A stretch of 64,000 bases of DNA from Siphonodentalium dalli (Eukaryota > Mollusca > Scaphopoda > Gadilida > Siphonodentaliidae). Location: the NCBI GenBank assembly GCA_032622095.1, contig CP136065.1, positions 112,943,195-113,007,194 on the forward strand. The letters run 5' to 3'. Each line of letters begins with the position of its first letter. Positions within the stretch are counted from its first letter, which is position 1. Shown here piece after piece: positions 36,575 through 48,500 of the stretch. Made by a program: the position numbers and the translations under genes. The notes under the pieces were generated by a model, which was given only the letters and a program-made list of their open reading frames with translations, was not told the origin of the DNA and ran no database searches.

Positions 36575-39500
36575 CTAGAAAATATGAAGTCATTAAGATA
36601 TTAAGGTCTAGCGAACGATCAAATGATATTGTGATCATAGCTAGGTTCAGATACGCATACGTGTGAATTATGACTGATATTTGTGACTGCATATACATGT
36701 TTATGATTTCTATAACGTGTGTGATCGTATACGCGCCGTGTAGCGAAACCCGTAGCAAATGGAAATAAATTACATCCTACTTGAATTGAAGAGAAGAGAT
36801 TTTTCGGATAGAAGAGAGAACTTATATTTATAATTGTTGTTAACTAACTTTATCAGAGATTGACAAGCCGACTGTTATCACAATTTGAAAGTAGAATTTA
36901 GAGGTCTTTTTACGATTCTGCTCTTCGTGCAATTGCATTCAACAATTCATGTAAGTTTTACGCGAAACTACAATTTAAAAATATACCACTGGTATTAACA
37001 TGAAATGATATAATTCCTTCCCAGGTTGCATTAGCCTAACACTGTAGATGCAGTCAAGCCAGGGTTTGTGCAGCGGCCACGATTAAGATAAATCAATCAT
37101 CATTCTTTTAGCATATTTAGAGTATCAATCAATGTCTTTTCTGTTTTCGGAAATGCTATTATATGGTCGCCTGTATGATGCTTGTTGCAAATTTTAATAC
37201 TCACGCTACAAATGGTGTTTTGTCTCAGATTTTTAAACTGACAATGCTATTGTTAAGGGCCCACTCAATTTTCGAACCCCCAGATCACATATATAAAATA
37301 TATGCCATATTATATACCATTGAAAGAGGGATCACAAAAACATTGTATTATCAACTTATTCGGTGTTAGAGTTATTCCCCTTCCATTGAAAATTAATCTT
37401 TAGTTTGAATTCTGTTGCATTCTGGGAGCCAAAACTGGGGTGATCATTCTATGATTTCAGCTGTTTCTATTTCTCTATTGTCATCTTCTGAGACACAGAT
37501 GTTTCAAATGGTGATGAATTATAGTATTTTAATCATATATTATGGCATATATTGCTCTTAATACCGTATATCAAGTCACTATAAAAAAAATAATCGGTGA
37601 CTCCAAAATTAAGTGTGCCTTTAAACTAACCTATTGGATATCGTTCGCAATGCCTGCCCACATAGTTGTATGGACAATCACATGTCCGTGCTGTCGCATT
37701 CCAACTTCCGTTATTCTGGCAATCGGTCTACAATAAAACAAACTCGATTCAGTATTTCTGCATTACCTTCCAGACTTAGTGATAATGAATCAATATGTAC
37801 TGACTATATACATGTGTGCCCCAAAGCATATGTGTGGATGTTTTTTCTGCCATGCTTGATGAGAATAGATGTTGAAACTCTCTCTCGTCGAAGTTATTGG
37901 GACTGACAAGGTTAATGCTAAAATTTAAATATTATACCTACTGTCGGCACTACATATACTGAGAAACACATACCAACTTTGGTTCTGATAAAATAATATA
38001 AACTGGAGTTATCGGTTGGAAACCAAAATGGACGGACCGATAACATATACGACCTTTTTTTTTAAACCGGGATTATAAAACTTACATTGCCATTATTCAC
38101 AATTCTGGACACCATGCATGCATATATAGCTCGATTTGACTAAATAATAAAGTAAATCTCATCGGATCGAATTTAGAATCAGCTTGCCTATAATGACCGA
38201 CTTGACCGAGGCCCGCCATCCACGTGCATGCATGGGTTAGCAATTCATCGCATTATCTTCATTTATATACATGTACTGTCATATCCAAAATATGGACTAT
38301 TATTTGGGGAGTAATGGCGGCCTATTCACTGGTCAAAATGTCAGTATTCAGGACTCCAACGCCATCGGGGCGACTGGGCTGTACCACACAAACAAGACAG
38401 CCAATGACTGTGGAGTCGATCACCAGACTATCGGGACTACTGCAGTCTGTGCAATTAAAAATAACTTTAAAACGTATTATCTGTTCAGTCACTCTCACCT
38501 ATGCTACGCTGAACATTTCACAAGAACTGCATTGTTTTTCTTTGGACCCATTATGATTCCAAAATTATTTAAATCATGTATTGTGATACCATGTTTCCTA
38601 AAGGTAACCACTAAATTTAGGGAAGCGTTAGTCAGCATCACCCATGACACCCTATACAGATATCGCAGGATATAGAGGTGTGCTATCAACATATTAGTAA
38701 TTGCCATAAACCTCAGAAAACAGACGAAAAGGATTAACAGCCTATGTTTACATCTATATTATATCTATTATATAGTTTTGAACTTCTGTCTGCATGTGTG
38801 TTGTAGATTCGAATTTTGTATGTAGGCCTACTTTGATCCCGGGAACAATATGGGCGGGTCAAATTACGTGCGACCATGTCCTTGACCTTGACCTTGCTCA
38901 TATACGCTCATTGGCATGTTTCTGAACCTCGACCGATCCGACTCAAATTTGGTATGTAGGCCTAGTTTGATCCCGGGAACAATATGGGCGGGTCCAATTT
39001 CACGTTCGACCGTGTTCTTGACCTTGGCCTCGCTCATATAACGTTCATATAGGCATGTTTCTGTACCGATCGAATAGTTTGTCCAGACGCTGTATATTCT
39101 GCCCAGATGGAGGCGATCACAAAAAAAATCCCTAAATAGCCCAGACGAAGTCCGGCACATCAGCTAGTATACTATATATTCTTGAATCCTCAAGTTCCAA
39201 GATATGGAAGGAATGAAATAAACATATTGATATATTGCTTATAACTTATAAGAATAAACTTCCATCATCATAAAGATGGTATAACACCTATATAAAATGA
39301 TAAGATAACATAACATAACTACTGTATGGTGCTAGGAATCTATCTATATATACCTAAACTTGAATTTAACGTACATATAGTTTCCATTGTAGCGCATTGG
39401 GTGGGGTGGGGATGTTAAAGGTACTCAATCCGATTCGATGGTCCCCATATCATCAGATTCCAACAACAACAACAACAACAACATTTTTTGGAAATGGCGC

Positions 39501-42500
39501 TTCAGTTATCAGAATCGATTAATTGCCCAAAAATAATGCTAACCAGTCAACTATAGTATAAAATTGTTCAAAACCTGTTATTTATCAACATATTGTTCAA
39601 CGAAATTTTGCCGGTTTGTCAAATATATGACACAGAAAGCCACTTGGTTTTAGAGTTATCCATCTTCATCCGCAATTTGGTCAGATCGTCGACTGTTTAC
39701 TGGGCCACTTGAAATTAAAATAATAGATTTCAAACATCGATATCTGATCACTCTGAGCTTTGATGGGTGGATTCCTCGACTCGAATAAAATATTTTTACC
39801 CCCGAAGCGAAGGAAATAGTAATTTGCGAGCGTTAATTCGGATTGAGTACCTTTAAATATCCAATCTCGGCCCAGTTTGGTCCAATGTAAGTCCAAGCAT
39901 CGAAGGACCTAGAGCTCCATTGGTCTACTTAAATAAATTCACCTGGCTAAGTGTTGGTCAACAAAACGCATTTAGACACACACATGCCCATGCTCTTGAA
40001 ACTTTTATACAAATATGTCAGATAGAATCAAATCTGACATTAATGTTGTCAGGTATTTAACTCAAGATGCCTTAAAATGCGTATTGTTGTCATGGAAATA
40101 AAGCGATATAACTTTGACAAGAATTTCGGGGGGGGGGGGGTATGATGAAGGGCAAGGGTGGGGAGGAAGGAGATGTTATGCGAGGAGGTAGAATGTGGGG
40201 GTCACTTGGAAAGTATGACACCAGCTGGCTCGTTTTGACAGGTCGGTCGGTCACATTTTAACAATCTGAATATCCAAGGCCCCTGCACACCATAAGTCAG
40301 ATTAATCAGCACGGTGGTTCTCGGCAAGATATTCAAATGAGCCTCAGTAATTTCATTGAAGAAATTTGTTTTTATATTATTCCGAGAGGGGATCTGCAGA
40401 ACAATTCCAGACACAGGGGGTGGTGGGTGGGTGGGTGTTTTGAGGTCGGAAAAAATGGGTGATGCAAATTTTTCCAATCAACATGTTTATCAAATATTAA
40501 TAAAGGCACCTAGTGTTGTGATGTGCTTACCTGTTGCATCATTTATTAGTATGATATGCCCTTATTAATGACTATAGAACATTGTATGCATCACCAGGTT
40601 GGAAATTCATGATATTATACATGTAGCCGGGCTGTATAGCTATTGAGCTGGCTGATGTTTTAACCAACTTCAACGGTCTTCAAGCAACAATTAATTAATA
40701 TAATTTCATTGCATAAATTATATTATTGAGCCTATCTTCTACTTTCAATACTATTGTACTTCAGACAGTGGCTATCAAGGACTTAATTCTTTCTCGGTAT
40801 TTCTCCTATTCGATATTCAGGTCAATAAATATGACCAGCAGTCATATACATGGCTACATAGATAAAACAAACCCACGTTGAATGCCAAAAATGTGACATC
40901 CGCCTGTCAACAGTAAACAATTTTGACAAAATATTTGCAAATGTCATCTCAAGTGCCCTCTGTGTCTTTTACACCAGTCACGCACTGGTTACCAGAACCA
41001 TTTTATTTTGGATATGATAGTATACATATTGGCAATAAAACATATCACTGTTTTATGATCTTGCTTCCGATTATGGGACCATTCCACCGTTTTGTGTTGG
41101 AATATGCTAAATAGTAATTTCTGGAAATAACCAGGCTGAAATAATTTTGTTCATATCATTCTGATTTATTTACTATTTTTTATGGTGGGTACAACATGTT
41201 GCCAGGAAAAAAAATAAAAAAATTGCAGAGGGTGGGGGTGGGTTGTCAGGTAGCGGAAGTTATTTTTGTCGACCCTGTGTCTGCAATTTTGTTTAAGACC
41301 ACCCGCTGTATTATTAGTTTTAAAAAATATATATTTTTATATTTTGTGTTTGGTTAAAATGGAGCAAGGTGTTCAATCTAAAGAAGATTGAAAAATAATT
41401 GACATTTGTTTTATTTAAATTTTTTTTATTATAAAATTTTAATCCCAGTCACACAAGGACCCTCCATATCGCATATAAGCTAACTCGGCCTGGTGCTTCC
41501 AGAGAAGATGTCGTTTTAAGAATTAATATGGAGGAAAGAGTTATATGACCCTGACTTCGCACCTATTTGACCTGGTGACCTCATTTGAACAAATCTGATT
41601 GGTCGTCACCTGATGAACATCCACACCAAATATTAACCAATTTGGTCCTATGGTTCTGTAGAAGAAGACACTTGTTGATGGGACGGATGGGCGGGGGAAC
41701 AAATGTTAGAGCGTACTAGCCAAAGTATACTTGTGGGGTGACTGCACATACCCATGAATACTTGTGGGGTGCGATCTTTTGTTTGAGTAAATTGTGGGGT
41801 GCAACCCACAACTGACGATTTTTTAAAGAGCGTATTTTTAAAGAGCGGGTCGAAATTGATCATTTGTGGTGTTATAAACTGTTTCTAAACAATCTCCGTT
41901 ATTTCGTTAATATATCCTCTTTTTTGAATATCTTTTTTTTCTAAATGTTTATTTCAGATATATTACATAGTATTCTGAGAAATATTATATTAACCTCTTC
42001 GCTGCTAAATGACGTTATGACGTCGTGTGCTGGGCTGTTGACGTTATTGCTATTTTCCAATGGGAAAATATAGCGGGAATGTCAAAAGAACCATAAAAGT
42101 GACTCAGCTGAAAGGCTATTGTCGTTCACAATCGTGGAACATCATACACTGTTTGAATCGTCGAGATACAGTTATTCTGATGCACTAATATCTGAGTTCC
42201 AGTTATGTATGATGGCCTACTGCTAGTGTGCTGAAGTAGGTCCGTAGTACCTACGGACCATATAGCACATGGCGTGCACTTTTACGTCCGTATTAGATAC
42301 GGACGTCATAGCAGCGAAGAGGTTAACGAAATAACGGAGATGGTTTGTAAATAAAACAATTAGAAGAAAAGCATGTTAAATTCATGTTAAATTCATCGCA
42401 CCCCACACGTACTCTCTGGTTAGTGCTGGCGCACGGACGGACGGACGGACGACGGACGGGGAGTGTTGACTATTAATATGTTGAACTTGAAGTGAACTTA

Positions 42501-45500
42501 CCTCGCATGTTTTGAGGTTTGCCTGACATTGGTTGGTGGCATCCTCTAACTCGGAATAAGTTGGATTCTTTGTTGAGCCCTGTGAAGAGATGGTGTATTA
42601 TTGACACGTTAATTGTATATAAGAAATGAACGGCGGTTTCAATGCGGTCATGGGGGTTTGATCGCGAGAAAAAACAGCAAACTGCATGAACCCCGAAGGG
42701 GTTCATGCGGAGTTTGCTGATTTTTTTAACGCGGTCAAAACACATGACCACGTTGAATCCGCCGTTTATTATTTATATTTATATACTTAAATTCATTATG
42801 AACTAGGATTGTATGTCTTTCCCACTATTTATTCATCTATTTAAACGAACGCATGGAGTTCAGTTCAGACAGTTCGAATCCTTGTTTTTTGGAAAACCAA
42901 ACATTTTGAGAATCCGTTCATGGAGAACGGAAGAAACGCAATTTCACAGTAAAGTATACACATATGACAAAATGTCTTGTTTAGCTTGTAACTAATGTAG
43001 ACGTGTTGATTTCAAGAATGATTAATATCTGAAACTAACAATTAAGTTTCGGCTGCGGATAAGAAATCGACAACACGCCGTTCTACCATACTAATATATT
43101 TGTGAGGTTCGGGGGAATATTTGTAGCGGCAAGGAAAATGATAAAACTCTATTGAGTAGCGCGTTTTTTTTTAACATCAACGCTCAGTAACACCGAGCAA
43201 CAACACTGATTGTAGACCGAAACAAATTTCTTGCCAAATCCGGACCTACTAGATACTCAAGCAGTCGGTAATTTCCGACAATCCCCGGTGATTTCCGGGA
43301 CCAATGTGTTCATAAACCTATGAACGACACTGGAAGTGACGTCACGTTACGTTCATAGGTTTATGAACGCATTGAATAAGGGGGCGTGTCTACCGTAACG
43401 CTATGGGGAAATCGAAAGAGATATCAGGTGTATGTAAATATATAAGAAATAAACGGCGGTTTCAATGTGGTCATGGGATTTTGACCGCGAGAAAAAATGA
43501 GCAAACTGCATGAACCCCGAAGGGGTTCATGCGGAGTTTGCTGATTTTTTATCGCGGTTAAAACCCATGACCACGTTGAATCCGCCGTGTATTATTTATA
43601 TTTATATACTTAAATTCATTATGAACTAGGATTGTCTGTCTTTCCCACTATTTATTCATCTATTTAAATGAACGCACGAAGTTCAGTTCAGAAAGTGCGA
43701 ATCCTCGTTTTTTTGGAAAACCGAACATTTTGAGAATCCGTTCTTGAAGAACGGAAAAAAAAACGCAATTTCACAGTTTAGTATACACATATGACAAACT
43801 GTCTTGTTTAGCTAGTAACTATGTAGACGTGTTGATTTCAAGAATGATAACTGAAACTAACAATTAATATAAGTTTCGGCTTTGGATAAGAAATCGACAA
43901 CACGCCGTTCTACCATAATGATATATTTGTGAGGTTCGGGGGAATATTTGTAGCGGTAAGGAAAATGATAAAATGTTATTAAGTAGCGGGATTTTGGAAC
44001 ATCAACGTTCAGTAACACCGGGCAACAACACTGATTATAGACCAAAATAAATTTCTTTCCAAATCCGGACGTACTATATAGATACTCAAGCAGTCGGCAA
44101 TGTCCGACAATCCCCGGTCATTTCCGGGACCAATGTGTTCATAAACCTATGAACGACACTGGAAGTGACGTCACGTTGCGTTCATAGGTTTATGAACGCA
44201 TTGGATACGGGTGCGTGTCTACCGTAACGCTATGGGGAAATCGGAGGAGATATTAGGTGTATGTAAATATACAATGGTACACTTGAAGCAAAATATGACC
44301 ATACACCATACATACGAATACATTTAAGGTAGATATACATATATGTTGTATTCATATCAATATATTTACATACCCCTAATATATCTTCCGATTTCCCCAT
44401 AGCGTTACGGTAGACACGCCCCTTATTCAATGCGTTCATAAACCTATGAACGTAACGTGACGTCACTTCCAATGTCGTTCATAGGTTTATGAACACATTG
44501 GTCCCGGAAATCACAGGCGATTGTCGGACATTACCGACTGCTTGACTGCTTGAGTCAGCCAATACGCAAAGGATTTGATAGCAAACAATATGTAATCGAG
44601 GTTCACGATTGGATGGCTAGTGGCATCTAATCGCGAGCACGGGTGGCACGAGATGTTCGATTGACTATCATAATGTTGGTTATCATATAATCCCATATCC
44701 CATAATAATTATGTCAAATATAGCGAATTATCGAGATATGAAATACAACGAAAAAGTGAAATATGAAAATACAGCGAAATAGCACGAAAAATCGAAATAG
44801 GAAAATACAACGAAATAGCGAAATAGGGCGAAATATAGAGCGAAATATAGAAATCGGAAATTATTTTTATAAACGAAATAACGGAGATATTTGAAAAAGT
44901 GTTTTTGGCGAAATAACGGACATATTTGGAGAAGTGTTTTAAAGAGCGTAAGTATATAAATATAAATAATAAACGGCGGATTCAACGTGGTCATGGGTTT
45001 TGACCGCGATAAAAAATCAGCAAACAGTTTGCTGAATTTTTCTCGCGGTCAAAATCCCATGACCACATTGAAACCGCCGTTCATTTCTTATATGAACACA
45101 TTGGTCCCGGAAATGACCGGGGATTGTCGGACATTGCCGACTGCTTGAGTATCTATATAGTACGTCCGAATTTGGCAAGAAATTTATTTTGGTCTATAAT
45201 CAGTGTTGTTGCCCGGTGTTACTGAACGTTGATCAATGTTCAAAAATCCCGTTACTTATCATTTTCTTTACCGCCACAAATATTCCCCCAACCTCACAAA
45301 TATATCATTATAGTAGAACGGCGGGTTGTCGATTTCTTATACACAACCGAAACTTAATTGTTAGTTTCAGTTATCATTCTTGAAATCAACACGTCTACAT
45401 TAGTTACTAGCTAAACAAGACAGTTTGTCATATGTGTATACTAAACTGTGAAATTGCGTTTTTTTCCGTTCTTCAAGAACGTATTCTCAAAATGTTTGGT

Positions 45501-48500
45501 TTTCCAAAAAACGAGGATTCGCACTTTCTGAACTGAACTCCATGCGTTCATTTAAATAGATGAATAAATAGTGGGAAAGACAGACAATCCTAGTTCATAA
45601 TGAATTTAAGTATATAAATATAAATAATAAACGGCGGATTCAACGTGGTCATGGGTTTTGACCGCGATAAAAAATCAGCAAACTCCGCATGAACCCCTTC
45701 GGGGTTCATGCAGTTTGCTGATTTTTTCTCGCGGTCAAAATCCCATGACCACATTGAAACCGCCGTTTATTTCTTATATATGAATACAATATATATATAT
45801 ATATATATATATTGAGAAACAAATACATACAACGGTGCATGGTAATGAGAGGACTTGGATTCAAATATGCGATTGATTTGTGCAGATTAACATAAGATTT
45901 GTCAATACATGTAGACATTTTGTACAAAAGGTCGGAGTTTTATCGATAAATATTAAATTCGAAATCGACGGTCTGTTTTCTCCTGCAATAAAGCGTGGAC
46001 ATCGAGCCGGTGCTCTACGTGAATTTTTTGTTTATCGCTGTTTATCGTCAGTTTTATCCTAGAATTGTGTTCCTGATTTGTAATCTTAATTGGCAGTAGT
46101 TTTGGCTGATGCACCAACTTTGTCGAAAAAGGGCCGTTTAAATCATGTAAACAAAATTGGACGGAACACATATTCGAACTTGGTCTGTATTTTTTAACTG
46201 GGAAACACACATAACCAACTTTGGCTCAGATCAAATAATCCACAATGGAGTTACCGGTCGGAAACAAAACATGCTAAGACCCATAATCCGATTCGATGGT
46301 CCCAGTGTCATCCTGCAAAAACAACAACAACAACAACAACAACAATATTTCACTTTTTTACAAACCAAAAACGGGGAATATCATTCGAGTGCATTCAGAA
46401 ACGTGGCTATTTTGGGTCCAATTGGGGGTATCCGCATTCATCTGTTGACTCCCCCCCCCCGAGTTTATCTTGTACCTCCAATATTTTCCAACCTAACACC
46501 CCCCAATTAGGTTAATAATTTCCACTTCCCCATTAATTACTGGTTGTAAAATGAAACTATGAGAACATTGGTGTTTCCAGTTTAAAAAAAACCTGTGCCT
46601 CGATCATTTTATCATATTATTAGCCAACAAATTCAACATATTTTTGGTGTGACATTTAAATTCCCTCATGTTGTGTCAGCCATGGAATTTCCAACTTGAA
46701 AATCTTGACCAACGTTGGGGGTGACACAAGACACAACAGAATTGAGATGTTTTGTGTTTAACGATGTACGATGTGTATTATGTCACCATGAAGCTAACAT
46801 CTGTACGTTTTATATACCAGAAAATAATTTTATCCCACCAACGAATCCGTTAATAGGGTTTTGGTGACCACTGTTTTCGACTTCGGAAATAGGAAGTTTT
46901 AACACGCTATGAATCGTTGTCAGCTTAGCAAAAATCCAATAATCGTCTGTTTTACAGAGCGTCATTGTTTCAGTCGCCCCAAAAGCGGTAGGTAATAAAG
47001 AGTATCCTCAAGTAATAACTGTATGAATTACTTATGAATTTTTGCGTGGATTTCATGTAACGCTTGAGCAATACTAAAGATGCCAGAGCCAATGCCCCTG
47101 GTATACCAAATTAAACCCGCTGATTGGTGTCATATAATTGTGTTCTTCGTACTGTATAATGTAACCTCTTGTTCGAAACGTGTCACTGTTAGCAACAAAG
47201 TGGGGTATATAATCGTAAATCACTTACAATAGCTGGTGATTATCTTTATGTTCTTCAGAATCTCAATGCCTATGTATAGGGACAAGAGGGGAACTCGGAG
47301 GATGAGCTTGTTCGTTGACAACAAACACTGTAGTTCAGATTCAATTGGGCTGTTTATTATTATAAACATAAACAACCAATAATAACTTAAACAAAATATA
47401 TTGTCAAGAAGGTGGAGGCCAATAACCGCCTTCCCACCTGCTGATATATAACAATGTACCATAAACATACCTAGCATCAATAAACTAGCTATTGCCTTAG
47501 TAATAGTGGTAACATATATGTAGCCATAATAAAAGTTTTGGAATTTCAGGAGACCGATTAGTGAGAGATGAAACATAAATCTCAAGCTGCTAACATAATA
47601 TTTGGGTGGGAGGGTGGGAAAATGAATCCTGATAATCAAAGAAATAGGGGAATTATGTTTGGACAAAATTAAAAAAAATTCTATTCCCGATTGACGGAGG
47701 ACAAAGAGACTGCGCATGTCCGTACATAAAACGTATATCCTGTTCTTAAAGGGGTACCACCCGAACGTACTGAATTTAGTTCGATGCCTTGAAAATAAAA
47801 TTGATTATTTCATAATCAAGGTTTAATAATCACTGGGGATTATTTTATTACCCCCCCCCCCCCCAGTCAGTGTAACAATAATGCAAAGCTAGTGTGGCCA
47901 GATAGGGGTATTATGCTAGATAACGCACCAGGTCAAACAATAGAACACATTGCGGATGTGGTTTAAATGATCAGATTTGTTATTAAACATGCAATAATCT
48001 TAATATGATATAATGAAAATGATCGCTCACGTCGTTTTTTCGTATTCGAATCAATATCTAACAGCAAAATCAACAACTATTTCCGGTAATGATCCAATTT
48101 GTCAAACTGATAACTAAATGTAAAACTAATAACTAAATGTAAAACTAATAACTAAATGTAAAACTAATAACTAAAACCGTAATTAACGCTAGAGGTCTCT
48201 GGTGGCTATGTCGAAGAAACTTTGTTCATGTGACGTCAGAAATATATGCCATAAAATATAATTAAAATACTATAATTCATCACCATTTGAAACGTCTGTG
48301 TCTCAGATGTCCAAAGAGAAATAGGAAATAGCTGAAATCATACAAAATTACCCCCGTTTTGGCTCCCAGAATGCAACAGAATTCAAACTAAAAATATATT
48401 TTCAATGGAATATAAATTTAAGGGGTACGGCTGTGTATATGTCAATTGAGACGTAGAGACGTATTTTAGTATAATAGTGCGATGGGGTCGACACCCATGC

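Larger units (their letters stand above)
42616..45780. repeat. Nested inverted-duplication block with four long palindromes
   Basis: Two direct units of about 820 bp (42616-43440 and 43441-44270) are mirrored by inverted sequence at 44360-45780, interrupted at 44556-44960 by a GAAATA-rich insert. Each unit holds a long palindrome and a second small inverted pair, GTTCATAAACCTATGAAC, beside GACGTCAC. Lies in intron 1 of gene A. Confidence 0.8.

Noticed and set aside
38224-38675. Two overlapping plus-strand ORFs of 110 and 134 residues
   Set aside because: They lie in intron 2 of gene A, overlap in different frames and show no motif.
44230-45383. Small ORFs in the palindrome block
   Set aside because: Repeat-derived; the same text recurs in both orientations.
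46157-46510. 117-residue ORF with a Gln run
   Set aside because: The Gln run is a CAA microsatellite and the rest lies in an interspersed repeat.
48100-48172. Direct repeats with regular spacing that might suggest a CRISPR array
   Set aside because: An 18-bp minisatellite without spacers, inside a eukaryotic TIR element.
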